64,000 bases of DNA from Corbicula japonica (Eukaryota; Mollusca; Bivalvia; Venerida; Cyrenidae): assembly GCA_038501625.1 (NCBI GenBank), contig JAZAYU010000012.1:5580001-5644000 (forward strand), given 5' to 3'. The notes beneath the pieces were generated by a model. That model was not told the DNA's origin, did not search any database, and was given only the letters and a program-made list of their open reading frames with translations. Below, in pieces: positions 24,695 through 35,995 of the stretch; the first letter of the stretch is position 1, and every line of letters starts with the position of its first letter. Both the position numbers and the translations under genes were made by a program.

Positions 24695-25744
24695 TAACAA
24701 GAAATATCTTTAAAAAAAGATAAACGGCGTTGATGTAAAAGATTCGTAAATGCATGTATATAAGAAAGAAAGAGACACAGTTTAGTTATTTTATTTTACT
24801 TGTTATAGCTGTTGACGAACCCTCCCTGCCTTCTTAGTATGACCTAGAGATTAAGCGACCGAATCATGACAACTCATAAATTCATTGCGTCTTTCAAACA
24901 AAATGTTGAAGCTGTTGCAACAATTTCATACGGTGATAACAAGTCGATTAAAGAAGCAATGTCTTACATTAAGTCTTGTTCTACATTTATTCAGTTTCAA
25001 TAAAATACCTCTTGTAGAGTTAGAACTCAAGATGAATAAATGTTCTTGAAATTCAATAAATATAAATAATAACAGCTTGTTACAAGAGCGAAATCTACCA
25101 AATTTTACGTAAATTAACTTAATAAAAAAGTGTCGCACATGAGTATTGAACCCGGGGCCTCCGCTTGAGAGGCGAGAGAGTTAGCCACTACACTACAGAA
25201 GACTTAAATTTTGTACATGAAATTAACAATTATCAAAGGAACAAAAAGGGAACCAATAAGAACTAGAAATATCTGCACTTCTCTTTCGTTTTACACTGTG
25301 TGTTGTACGCAAGGGTTTACCTGACACCCAAGAATATTCCATATAAAATTGTATTTAAGCCATCAATATTGACTTAACTGGTTATTTAAATCGTAAATAT
25401 GTTTTTCTCCAATACAATTATCGCTTTTAAAAACGAAAATGCTCGAACATGTATGTGCCAGGTAAATACTTACAAAAAATATATAAATCGTTACGGTAAT
25501 CGTAAACAACACCCGCTATAATCAATCGAAATAATCAATTTGATTTTCCCGCTGCATAATAATAAAAATACCCACTAGATACCTCTCCACCCTGCTAGAT
25601 GCCTCTCTGGTGTATATAGCTACCAATCAAAATAGTTTATTTCATTTTTCCGCTGCATAAAATAAGAATACGAGTATTATTTACAACATTTCATTGGTCG
25701 AAAAACTAGGTCAAAAGTGAGCTTAGACAGCTAACGCCGAAAAA
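24695..25744 (+). mobile_element. Family C element, copy C1 (about 1.05 kb)
   Basis: It matches the copies at 45744-46690 and 46735-48713. Its left end is TAACAAGAAATATCTTT..AAACGGCGTTGATG, and its right end is CTTAGACAGCTAACGCCGAA. The ends share the inverted core CGGCGTT/AACGCCG. It has about 90 bp between CAATACAA and CAATCGAA (about 25410-25530) that copy C2 lacks. A tRNA-Glu-like segment lies inside it on the minus strand. No protein-coding region was seen. Confidence 0.8.
25137..25200 (-). repeat. tRNA-Glu-like segment in C1
   Basis: On the minus strand, GTAGTGTAGTGGCTAACTC gives an A box. CGCCTCTCAAGCG gives an anticodon arm with a CTC anticodon, and CCCCGGGTTCAATACTC gives a B box. 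The acceptor ends do not pair, so it is a tRNA-derived promoter remnant rather than a working tRNA gene. Confidence 0.65.
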
Positions 25745-26776
25745 GTGTGTCATTGCATTACGGCTGACGATTTCCTTCAACTTGTATCCTATAAATCAGG
25801 GTTCCTTTGAATTTCTTTTTTGGACGTATTCCTTCTCTCTTTCTTTTTTTCATAATAAAAACAACCAGTACAGCACAAAAAATTTCATTATCCCGACATA
25901 AAAAGATAATATCAGAAAATTAGTGTGCGAACAAGTTGTAACTTTTGAAGTGGCAGAAAATTTGGTTTGTTAAATGATACTAAACTGTTGCTCTAGCGAA
26001 ACTTTAAAACATAAGAAGAATAATTCGAAGAGCAGAGGAGACAACATAGACAACTTATATTTTCATTGGAGGATGAAATACTGGAAATTTAAGAACACTC
26101 TGCAAGATTACGCTTCTATCTTGTTTTACATTCGAGCTTCTGAGTGTAAACATTACCACGTGCTTGTGTTTACAAACAAAGAATATCATCTCGGGAAATT
26201 CAAATTTAAAATCTTCTGTCAGACAGATAATTTTTTAGGGAAAAGTGCTTCTTGATTTGTAACATGCCTAAAATTAAAGAAAATACTGCAGCAGCGCCAT
26301 CTTCCTGCAGCCCTTAAGACGGCCGATGTTCTACGCGAAGAAAATTATCGCAAAGAAATACTTGCTTTATTTTCAAAGAATCCTTCATTTGTCTGTTTGG
26401 CACATACCATATTTTTATAAATTCCAACGTTTAACATATACACACAACTGACATCTTTGAACATGACGTGGAACAGAAAATATAAACAAGTGTATCTAAG
26501 AAATCTAAGCTATTTCTTCAGAATCTGACACAAATCCTCCGCATTTACTCTTACCCGTGGCATTACGCATTTATCGACGACAAAGTAAATAAAGTATGTT
26601 TAATTTTTGAACGATTTCAAATACAAAATAATGTCTTGGGTGCAAGATTTTCGAGTGTTTTTGCCGAAGATATGAATATTTTGCTCGTAGGTGTTGATTA
26701 ATGAAATATTGTTAACATATTGTTTAAAATTAGCCTTATTTTTAAGTTGCAATTGTTAGACTTTACAGAACGCAAA

Positions 26777-26820
26777 TGTCTGTCTGTCCGTCCGTCCGTC
26801 CGTCCCCCTCTCTCTCTCTC

Positions 26821-26862
<42 letters not shown>

Positions 26863-26872
26863 ACTCTCTCTT
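26777..26872. repeat. Compound (TGTC)n(CGTC)n(CT)n microsatellite
   Basis: Three tetranucleotide types run directly into about 65 bp of CT dinucleotides with only two interruptions. Confidence 0.97.
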
Positions 26873-27433
26873 TCCAAACAAAAGAAAAAATGCAGGTTAT
26901 AAATAAATAACCACATTGCTGTTATTTTTGCGATTACATAATGTCATATGTTACAAGACAGATGACAATAACTTAACATAAAGGTCAATAGATACAATAG
27001 ATACAATTCTTTCTGGAAGTTACTATCATATAAAAACAAGCCAAAATCACATCACAAAATGCAAATTCAAGCCTAAATAATACACTGGCTTTGTCCCAAA
27101 TGGCAAACAATGACTCTACAACCGCTATCGGGAAAAGGCCATTGACCATTTATGTATAAGGTATCTGCAGCCAAAATCGCTTTCTGAAAGAAAGAAACTA
27201 ATCATCTGCAAAAAATCAAAGATATCCTGAATGGAATTGTTACTGACATATTTGACAAATAGCTAATTACAATATGTAAAACATTATACACACAAAATTC
27301 ATTCATGTAATCAAAAACTATTTTTTGAAGTTGCAATGCTTTTGTCGTCATTACAGCTTACGCAGTCTGAAATGTTTGCAACTTATTTGTCAGATGTCAC
27401 GTTAGTACTTCCGGTTTCGTGGAGCAATACCAG

Positions 27434-27580
27434 GCTCCAAGGTTATAAAGCTGAGTTTGGAAACCAGTCTCAAATCTCAAGCATCTGATTGGCTGAAATG
27501 GCGACCAGTCGCCATTTCAGCCAATCAGATGCTTGAGATTTGAGACTGGTTTCCATGCACAGTTTTATAACCTTGGGCAC
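27434..27580. mobile_element. Family B palindromic MITE, copy 4
   Basis: This is a near-perfect palindrome centred on GGCGACCAGTCGCC. Its arms carry CCAAGGTTATAAAGCTGAG, CCAGTCTCAAATCTCAAGC and GATTGGCTGAAATGG. It is among the least diverged copies. Confidence 0.92.
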
Positions 27581-27889
27581 TGTTGTTTATTTTTTGCTCA
27601 ATTTCGTTTTGCGTTTGCGCATGCGCTTGTACGACTCAACTTATGATTTAAGAGTTATTGAATTTTTCTGAACTGATTTACCTTATCGTTGATAGTGTTT
27701 ACATTGGTGCAAAAGAATTCAATTTATATAAATTTATAGATACTTTCCACCTTAATGGGAAACCTTATACTGTAATTGTGGTGGTTTATGGTTCTAACAT
27801 GTAATTTTAAAGCTAAAGAAAATTTTAAAAATAAGGTTATCAACAGTTTGGTATAAGTTATGGTAATAAATCTGATATTTCTGTTTCTG

Positions 27890-28047
27890 AGTTCATAGTT
27901 AATACATGTAATACATGGCGATCTATACATTGGTAACATCATTCTGAAAAGGGTCGTTTCTGGCATAGTTAGGTTTAACATCACTGGAAAGTGATCGGAT
28001 TTATTACTGTCGTAGATTGCAATATTTATTGTCCACAGTACGTACAC
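27890..28047 (-). pseudogene. Possible non-LTR endonuclease relic
   Basis: A minus-strand frame reads DSNKSDHFPVMLNL. The SDHFPV core is typical of the C-terminal part of AP-endonuclease domains in non-LTR retrotransposons. The surrounding sequence gives no further domain motif and there is no reverse transcriptase frame nearby. This is a weak call resting on one motif. Confidence 0.25.
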
Positions 28048-28449
28048 GTGTTATTATATCTGTAGACAGTTGAATGATGTTAATACGAAACAGTTCCATC
28101 GACATACGAATGCATGCACTTTCTTTCGGGTACTTATTGTAATATCCTTTTAATTTGCGGGAACGGATAATGGAGTAAAGGGTTTAGTGCAAAACTTGTT
28201 GTTGTTTTTATTGTTAAATTTTCGTGTTCGATAGTTTAATTTATTTGAAGGAAGATTCGGCATTTTGTGGCAAACATTCACATGTCATTATTAAACAAAA
28301 TGTCAAAATTCGACACACAAGATTTGTACATGGTCTGCTTAACAAACACATTGATATTTTATTGCCTGCTAAATAACTTGCGGTTTTAAAAAGACCTGTT
28401 TCATACACGTACACCTTAACTAACAAATAGATTTAAACTTATTATAAAG

Positions 28450-29410
28450 GTTATCTCATAGTGGCTGATGTAAATTATAAAAAACACACATGGTATCAAA
28501 TGTGTGTCAGGCTCTCTAATTATAATGATTGTAATGTAATCAGGTCTGCGTTGAATTTCAACTTCTAATGGTGTAAGTTTTTCCCCTTTTTATATTGTGC
28601 GATCCTTAACGTCTGAAAAAAAGGCAAATTATACATTGTTACCTGATATATGATTGAAAAAAAACAACAAATCAGAACGAGGAAAACTTTTTGAATGCGT
28701 GCATTCTTTATTACAATCACTGATTTCAGTAGCGTTTAAAAACCAGTGGCCATTTGACACCACTTGAGAAACTTTTTCAAGGGGTCATAGTCAGATCGTA
28801 GCGTGTCATTGTTGTATAAAGTCAACAATACAACTCAAGAAAGCTAAATGACTTTATCTTTATTTATTTTCAAGTATTTAATAAATATTTACTCCATATT
28901 GAAAATGCAAAAGAAATTAGATTTATCCTTTACCTTGCTATATTTGGGCTCTTTTCCCAAATTTCCCTGAATTAAAACGACCCCAACTCAGAATTAGGTT
29001 GAGTCAAAAGTGGGAAAAATTCAAATTTGCTTGCATAAAAATGTAAAAATCTACATATATTGAAATGCCTGACTATGACTGTAAAATTAAATCCATTGAT
29101 TACTGTTAATTACAAACCTCAGAGGGGGTGTTAGTGATGCTAATTCAATGCCCTACACCTTTATATCCATTAATTAATAAACGTTTCATAAAACGATAGA
29201 ATGTATTGATGCTACGTATTTGAATGACATGATCGCCGCTGTAAACCGGAATTCTTTTATATCTGACGATTATTATTTACGCAGACGGGCACCATAGTTC
29301 ATATTTAGGCTAATTTAGTGTAAGCTTTCTATATAAGTTAATTGAACTTGCATGTTATACAGTGCTCAACAATTTTACTCCGTCAATATAATTATAATGG
29401 CAATATTAAT
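28450..29410. other. No recognisable feature
   Basis: This is AT-rich sequence without supported exons or repeats. Confidence 0.4.
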
Positions 29411-29418
29411 GGGACAAC

Positions 29419-29510
29419 TTAAGTTTAAGAAATGAATGAACTTGAAATATGTTAGCTTGATACGTTAAGTTTAAAAAATGAATGAACATTAAATATTTTA
29501 ACTTGATACA
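29419..29510. repeat. 46-bp direct duplication, two copies
   Basis: TTAAGTTTAAGAAATGAATG at 29419 is followed exactly 46 bp later by TTAAGTTTAAAAAATGAATG. Both units end in CTTGATAC. Confidence 0.85.
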
Positions 29511-30030
29511 TAATAGGTTTAATTGAATTTAAAAATAATATTACTACTCAAGTAGCTTAATATGCATAAGTAAGCATGATGTTAACGTAAAATGATATTT
29601 TCTTTAATATATAAACGGTCTGACAAAATGCAGTTGTTACCAATATAAAGATAGTAATCGCTAGGCGATAACCGTCTTACCTCTTGAATGCAATTGCCCG
29701 ACAGTGTTGACAAAAACCAATAGCCCTATCCAAGTCATGCACTAAACTATTTTTCTGGTTTCGATTTAAACACTGTTCATCCACATTCTTATTATACGCA
29801 AATCACATTTGTCTAGGGAAAAATATTTTCCGTAAAAATATCCATTAACGCGTTCGTGCTATAACACCGTCTCTAATCACCTATACATCTCTACTCTATT
29901 ATCTGTTCTATATTGGCGAGAACAAAATTCTCCTCAACTTACGGTACTAACTTCGCTTACTTCAGATCATAGTTTTAACTTTAATCAATATACATATTCA
30001 AGTGGCGGATGGTAACATTAAAACCTGCAG

Positions 30031-30342
30031 CTTAACGAATATTTGCAAAACACAGAAAATATACTGCTCTTATCTTGCTCTACCAACAAACGTATTGAAA
30101 TTTTATTTGTTTTCGATAGCCCTTATACATATCATAAATCGAGAGTCGAAAGCAAAGAAGAATATTTAAAAGTGGCCAAACAATTTAAACTGTTACACGA
30201 TTTTCGCTGTGATATCATGTTTCACTCAAAAACAACTGCTTTTATGACTTTATTTTATGTTGACGACCTTAAATGTAATCCCTTTTCTAGATACTTAAAT
30301 TTATCGTTAAATTGGGCAAACTATTTAACAACTTTAATTTAA
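30031..30342 (+). CDS. Candidate terminal exon, unknown product
   Basis: This is a 103-codon open frame, from CTGCAG (possible acceptor, ending at 30030) to TAA at 30340. It begins LNEYLQNTENILLLSCST and includes VFDSPYTYHKSRVESKEEYL and FRCDIMFHSKTTAF. There is no ATG near the beginning, so it would be the last exon of a gene lying to the left. The polypyrimidine tract before the proposed acceptor is poor. The composition looks protein-like, but I do not recognise a family. Confidence 0.3.
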   Translation, partial: LNEYLQNTENILLLSCSTNKRIEILFVFDSPYTYHKSRVESKEEYLKVAKQFKLLHDFRCDIMFHSKTTAFMTLFYVDDLKCNPFSRYLNLSLNWANYLTTLI

Positions 30343-30544
30343 AACTATTTTAGAGATAACAAGAAATATAAGAAATACGTAAATTAAGGTGTTATATATA
30401 CAGAAACTATTAAAAACTGTGCATGGCAAACATACATGTTAATTATTGACATGATAACATGATTGACTTTTTTTTTCATTAAATGAGGATTTCATGGAAA
30501 ATCCTTTCGACATCTAACACAAGCAAGGACAATCGTACAAACAT

Positions 30545-30690
30545 GGCTGAAGGTTATGAAGCTGAGATTGGAAACAAGTCTCAAATCTCAAGCATCTGAT
30601 TGGCTGTAATGGCGACCAGTCGCCATTTCAGCCAATCAGATGCTTGAAAATTGAGACTGGTTTCCATGCTCAGTTTAATAACCTTGGGCA
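30545..30690. mobile_element. Family B palindromic MITE, copy 5
   Basis: The palindrome is centred on GGCGACCAGTCGCC. The arms carry GGCTGAAGGTTATGAAGCTG on the left and TCAGTTTAATAACCTTGGGC on the right, with GATTGGCTGTAATGG / CCATTTCAGCCAATC inside. Confidence 0.9.
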
Positions 30691-31084
30691 CTGTTTTTAT
30701 GTGTTTTGACAAGCATATATAAAAAAATATAATATAATGCATACGTATTATATGCACATTTTTTTCTAGAATAAATAAGGACGTTGTCTGAAAAATACGG
30801 TAGTAAATAAAGAATCTGTCATAATATCTGCACTTCAGTTAGATTCTTTAGAAGAGATTGCCGATGTTATAACGAGCGTTAGCATCAATTGGCAATTTAA
30901 CACCTACAGTAATGCATTTAATTGCTAGCTGGAAAACATTTATTAAGTGGTTTAATTTGACATTCTGTCTGAATAAGATACTACTACCGTATTGTTCAGG
31001 CAATGCCCTCATTTTATTATGGGAAAGTGTAGCATTTTCATTTTCAAATCAGAACTATCCACTATTTATGTCAGGGACAGTTAT

Positions 31085-31545
31085 ATAAAGAGAGCAATAA
31101 GCTGTGTTCAATCACCCCGAGGATATTCTTCCTGCTATTTAAATTTTGCCTTTGGCGTTGTCTGCAGGATTTATATTCTCAGATCTCCTGTCAAAATTTT
31201 ATTCTGTTTGTTCTGTTTAGTTCCGCCCATTGTTTTCTTGTTTAGAATAAACCCATGCTTTTATATGGGGACAATACGCCGCTGATAATGGAATGATATT
31301 TATTTGAAAATATCGCATTGAAGATTCCATGTTCATCGTCATATGCATACTATCGTTTAGGATGGATCAAAATTGTAATGTGTTTCGTGTAAATATTAAG
31401 TTGCGCTCAATCCGGAGCAAGGCGGCGTGGACAGTAATATGCATTTACATTACTGCCCATTAACATGGAAAATCGATCCTGCAATAATTTCATATTTGTT
31501 ATGTTCAGTGGCTTTTAAAAGTTTTTATCTATTTAAAGCAAAGGG
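31085..31545 (+). repeat. Family A repeat, long copy
   Basis: This plus-oriented copy is nearly as long as the one at 34.5 kb. It carries CCTTTGGCGTTGTCTGCAGG, TAGTTCCGCCCATTGTTTTC, ACAATACGCCGCTGATAATG and the hairpin tail. Hairpin 1 is changed to GGACAGTAAT..ATTACTGCCC. The open frame 30992-31285 overlaps it and is not a gene. Confidence 0.85.
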
Positions 31546-31855
31546 TAAAATAATTTAAAGAAGTGGTGAACCTGTAGCACACTTCCTTCTTCCCCAGAAG
31601 AAATATATAATAATAAAATACAAAAATTACCATTCTGAATGACCTAAAGCACGTGAAATATAAGGCAAAGCAGGTGGGTTATTATACTTGATGCTGTTGC
31701 CATTTTTCTTCATTATACCAGAGACCTATATATATAAATAGATTCGCATCTCTCTATTACTGATATAAGAAATCTCGTTTTTTAACGTGGATTCGACGAG
31801 AATCTCGTCACGCGATCGGTTGCCCTACATTTTACATAGAAACCGTTAAAAGTAC

Positions 31856-32693
31856 GCGCATGCGCATACTGCGTAGGGCAAAAAATTCGATAACAAGGAA
31901 GCTATAACAAAGGAATATTGATTTTATCAGTGTGTTTGACAGATTTATCTTGTAATTTGTGATAACTTTTGAATTAAAAGTGACAATAAGACATGCCATC
32001 ATCATGTTGTGCCCCAGGCTGTACAAGGCGATTAGTAAAAGGGACAAACGAAGTGAAAATGTTCAGACTGCCCATGTCCGATCCCGAAAGACTGAACAAA
32101 TGGATCGTAAAAAATGGAAGGCTACCAGCTCTTGGAAATAAGAGTGTGCGTCCAGATGGACTTTGGCAGCCAAAAGATCACGACAGGGTGTGCAACATGC
32201 ATTTTGTGACAGGTAATTACAAACCATTGGGAAAATATCGTTTTATTTTTACCCCACCCACTATCTACAACCAGTTGGGGCCGTCGTATTTCACTTGTGA
32301 TGAAAGAAAATTGTTTCTGATCCGGATTTATACTGTCTATCTCTTAGCAAAACATAACCAAATTTAATGACAGAAAACATTGTTGATAACAAACTATGGA
32401 TGTACCGAATCGGCGAATGATCTTGATGTTGATTTTAAACTTTAAAATTAAAGTATCTTGTCATTTCGTACCCATACATATTTGGTCATAGCGCAACTAT
32501 TCACAAGTCTATAACTTAATTTTTGTAACATTTATTTAGAGAAAATAAAAGTTTTGAAATAGCAACATGTTCCGACATATCTAGATTTACACAATGATAA
32601 ACTATTAGCGTAATTACTCATTTTGATTTAATTTATCTTTGAATTGTTGTTCTTCGTATGCAGTTTTTTGCCCTACGCACAACGCGCATGCGC
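31856..32693 (+). mobile_element. TIR element encoding a THAP domain (838 bp)
   Basis: The element is bounded by 30-bp inverted repeats, GCGCATGCGC + ACTGCGTAGGGCA-type on the left and its complement on the right, identical at 26 of 30 positions. Between them lie a single open frame (31993-32367) and an AATAAA signal at about 32545. Low G+C elsewhere makes the CpG-rich ends stand out. No clear target duplication was seen. THAP domains occur in P-element and Kolobok-type transposases, so a shortened member of such a family is plausible. The right class cannot be told from the ends alone. Confidence 0.7.
31993..32367 (+). CDS. THAP-domain zinc-finger protein, 124 residues
   Basis: The protein is essentially one THAP domain, a C2CH zinc-dependent DNA-binding fold. 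Visible zinc ligands are C6 and C10 (CCAPGC) and C67 and H70 (CNMHF). Other conserved positions are F24-R25 (MFRLP), W37 and a TPPTIY sequence at residues 87-92 in place of the usual AVPT.F. About 30 residues follow the domain, with no catalytic segment. It starts MPSSCC, typical for THAP proteins, which begin within a few residues of the first cysteine. The gene lies wholly between the terminal repeats of the 31856-32693 element and has its own AATAAA. It could be a remnant of a transposase, a stand-alone DNA-binding protein, or a repressor of related transposons. A potential splice donor (CAG/GTAATT at about 32212) lies within the frame. Confidence 0.75.
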   Translation: MPSSCCAPGCTRRLVKGTNEVKMFRLPMSDPERLNKWIVKNGRLPALGNKSVRPDGLWQPKDHDRVCNMHFVTGNYKPLGKYRFIFTPPTIYNQLGPSYFTCDERKLFLIRIYTVYLLAKHNQI

Positions 32694-32880
32694 GAAATTG
32701 GCTTTCGTTGGTAACGAACCGATTTAACCCGAAAAGGTCTATATGATGTTACACTACCCACGCTTTATATATATATGGTTTGAAATAGAGAAAAGTGTGT
32801 ACATCAACCATCCAGCATGCTTGTTTGTTTCCCCTAATGTTTTTTTTGTATTTTAATCTATGGTTTATAATCTCTTTTCA

Positions 32881-32978
32881 GAGGCTTGATGAGAATGTAC
32901 CTGAATTAGAGGAAGAGATTGAGGAAGAAATCTACACGGCAACCCCACTCATGTTGGAGCAGGAGAGCATGAATAAAT
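32881..32978 (+). CDS. Candidate acidic exon, unknown product
   Basis: A good acceptor (ATAATCTCTTTTCAG ending at 32880) precedes an open frame reading RLDENVPELEEEIEEEIYTA and continuing TPLMLEQESMNK. A weak donor, GTATAT, is at about 32979. It lies 190 bp beyond the THAP element and is in phase 0 from the acceptor. The direct join to the GTAATT donor in the THAP frame would hit a stop, so it is not shown to belong to that gene. Confidence 0.3.
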
Positions 32979-33211
32979 GTATATATTTAAGGATTATTAA
33001 AATGTTCAAAGTGAAATGATTGTTTGTGTTTATTTAAAAAAAAATGCTTTCAGAAAAGAAATCAGCTTTGTACTTAGCCATTTTATTGCTACTCAAATAA
33101 ATGTTTTGTGAGCATGTGCTAGAATCTAGAAGCACCAAGTTGGTCATTTACATATATATAAACCATTCTTTATGTCAAAGGGAGTCACTTTCTATTCGAC
33201 CAATGTCAAAA

Positions 33212-33403
33212 CATGACAGTGTATTTGGATTTCACACACTGACAGTTTATTAAGTTCCCCTACCTGTCAATTTGGCACTGGAGACTTGTCACATGCTATT
33301 GGGCCAGTCTTAACACTGTAAACATGACAGTGTATTTGATTTGGTGTTCACACCATGCCAGTGTATTAAGTTCCCGTACCTGTCAGCGAGGATCTGGAGA
33401 CTA
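33212..33403. repeat. 110-bp direct duplication, two copies
   Basis: ACATGACAGTGTATTTG occurs at about 33212 and 33322. In both units it is followed by CACAC..., TATTAAGTTCCC.TACCTGTCA and CTGGAGACT. The second copy carries several substitutions. Confidence 0.8.
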
Positions 33404-34329
33404 CTTGGCTGAGATAATGGTGAAGACCACCCTAAATCTCATTCAATATCAGTATCAATTCTAAATGTAACACAATAAAACACGAACCAAAGTTAAATGA
33501 GATGCCGATTTTCTCCAATCATTATAGCTTTATTCAGACATAAAAATTAATTAAAAAAACAGCAAACAAATCACCCGGGAGGCAATAAACAACAACAACA
33601 ACAACAAAGAAACGAGTATTTCTTCGTAAAATATTTAATTTCATATCGTTTATTTCGGCTATTACAAGCACTTTAAAAAATCTTTGATGAAAGAATAACT
33701 TCTTTTGATAATATAAGCATTAAAAATGTTTACTTTTATTTAAAATATTTTATTAATTACAAGTTTTCATGATCAATAAAATGAAAGTTTCTGATTTATG
33801 AATTAACAGCCATATTGATTACTATGACGCGGTTAGCGATCACCTGACTCGTCGAGATAACGCAGGCCGCGTGCACATGCGAGATAAAGCGAAGACGCTT
33901 ATCTTTGTATAATATAGGTCTTTGATTATACATACAGATTCACTAAAATTTATTTATTATCGCTTTTTTTGTTTTGGATTTAAGAAATATAATTATGTTT
34001 TCTGTACAGTTTTATTAAAATGATCTTATAGATGAAATGCATGCTATCACGTTTTCAAACCCTTCAAACGTGCCCGATGTGCCAGAAGTAAAGATATCAT
34101 GTAATTATTTGGAGTGGAGAATTCAATTATTAATATTGGGTTCATTTATTTTCTATCAGTGTATGCTGTCCTAAGCCGGAAAAAGGAATCATTTAAGATC
34201 ATCTTCCTTGACCTTTTAATGCATAGGCATTCTCTAAAAATGGCGTGTGGATTGTTTGTTATCTGTAAAAAAAATCGCATGTACTATGATGGTGTCATGA
34301 TCATATAAATGATATATCCATTCAACGTT

Positions 34330-34410
34330 ATTTATTCTCAGGTCAATATTCTGGCAGAGACCCAAGCGGGAGCGATAATGTCTATAATTAACTACGGATA
34401 GAGTTTCTAA
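34330..34410. repeat. Dispersed repeat K fragment
   Basis: The segment CTGGCAGAGACCCAAGCGGG, followed by GCGATAATGTCTATAATTAA and CTACGGAT, also occurs near 40930-40980 and, more diverged, near 42320. Confidence 0.65.
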
Positions 34411-34514
34411 GCACTTTCATTTAATCATAAGACAAACCCCGATTAAACAGTGGAATTCTTGAACTATGTTTTCAGTCAGTAAACAATTACAATAAAACAT
34501 AGTTGTGATGTTTA

Positions 34515-35090
34515 ACCTAGTCGAAATAAATAGATGAAAAGGGAACTTTGAAAGCCGACGAACACGACAAATATGAAAATATTGCAGGCTTGGTTTGATT
34601 GAGCCTGTTCATGAGCAGTAATGGAAATGCATATTACTGCCCATCCCGCCCACGCCGCATAGCCCCGGGTTGAGCTCAACTCAATATTTACACCAATAAA
34701 CAGTACAATTTTGACGATGGAATGCATATGGTGGTGAACATGGAACCTACTATGCGGTATTTTCAGATGAATACCATTCCATGTTCAGCGGCGTATGGTC
34801 CACAGATAAAAGAATGGGTTTGCCCTAAACGAGAAAAACAATGGGCGGAACTAAACAGAATAGAATTGTGACAGGGTATCTGAGAATATAAATCCTGCAT
34901 ATTACAGACAACGCCAAAGGCAACATTTAAAAAGCAGGAAGTATATCTTAGGGGTGGGTGCACAATATCCGAATCTGTATAGGTTGGGATATTGAAACCA
35001 CCCATCTATAAACTTGCCGAAATATTTAAACAAAGGCAATTTTAGAAGTACTATTGACTAAGTATCGTGCTCAAGGACCTTCAAAGGACG
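34515..35090 (-). repeat. Family A repeat, fullest copy (about 575 bp)
   Basis: Read on the minus strand, the copy runs from AAGGTCCTTGAGCACGATAC to TTCCCTTTTCATCTATTT. It includes GCCTTTGGCGTTGTCTGTAA and CATACGCCGCTGAACATGG. The tail has GGGCAGTAAT..ATTACTGC.C and GAGCCTG..CAGGCTT hairpins. A minus-strand open frame at 34763-35005 has no recognisable product and is broken in other copies. No terminal inverted repeat was seen, so it is more like a retroposon or 5'-truncating family than a DNA transposon. Confidence 0.85.
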
Positions 35091-35391
35091 TAACCAATAA
35101 AAGCACTGAAATAAAGCTCACGCTGTACTTTGAAAAGCAAAACAAGTGTTGTGTAGTTTCAGGCAAAACCTTCTCTTTTCTGCAAAAAATAAACCTGTTT
35201 GTGGAATTGTATCAATATAAAAAAATCGACAGTCAGTCGTAGTGATCACAAACAATAAAGTTTTACCAAAAATTACAGACTGTACTCAATTAATAATGCC
35301 TTGCATCGATCATTGGCACCATTGGCATATTTAACACTCCAAATTGAAACCAGTTTTAAGGCGCAACAACCTCACTATATACAAGTACAGG

Positions 35392-35480
35392 CCCAAAGAT
35401 TATAAAACTGATAATGGAAAGCAGTCTCAAATCTCAGCCAATCAGATGCTTTAGATTTGAGACTGGTTTTCAATCGGATC
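35392..35480. mobile_element. Family B MITE, collapsed copy
   Basis: The outer parts of both arms remain (GATTATAAAACTGATAATGG, AGTCTCAAATCTC and GATTTGAGACTGG). The central part of the palindrome is missing on one side, as expected if a hairpin was deleted in replication. Confidence 0.8.
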
Positions 35481-35775
35481 TACTTATTGAATAAACTCCA
35501 TTATACAATATAGCAACTCAGTCGACAAGTTTAAATTAACTATCATGAAAAAAATGCACTATTTAAAAGGCAAGAAATAAATGATTTCATGTCCTCGATG
35601 AATTTTCCGTGATCAGAGAAATCGGAGTTAATATAGAAATATAGGCAGGAACAAAAGAAATTGATCGAACGTCTAATTTCCCTTGAAACCTTCATAAAAC
35701 TTTTAAACACCTGACTTTGTCACGCAACCAAATAAAGCAAATTAATGCTAGTAAATTCTTTCCAAATATAGTAAC

Positions 35776-35995
35776 ACTAACATGTCAAAACCATCACTGA
35801 AGATACATTTTCCCGCACCACTAAAATGTCAAAACCATCACTGAAGATACATTTTCACGCACCACTAAAATGTCAAAACCATCACTGAAGATACATTTTC
35901 ACGCACCACTAAAATGTCAAGACCATCAATGAAGATACATTTTCCCGCACCACTAAAATGTCAAAACCTTCACTGAAGATACATTTTCCCGCACC
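35776..35995. repeat. 44-bp tandem repeat, exactly 5 copies
   Basis: Units start at 35776, 35820, 35864, 35908 and 35952. Each has ACTAA.ATGTCAA.ACC, then CACTGAAGATACATTTTC and CGCACC, with one to three differences between units. The high identity indicates recent expansion. Confidence 0.97.

Noticed and set aside
35776..35995. Regular repeats that could be mistaken for a CRISPR array.
   Set aside because: The units are contiguous 44-bp tandem copies without variable spacers, and the genome is eukaryotic.
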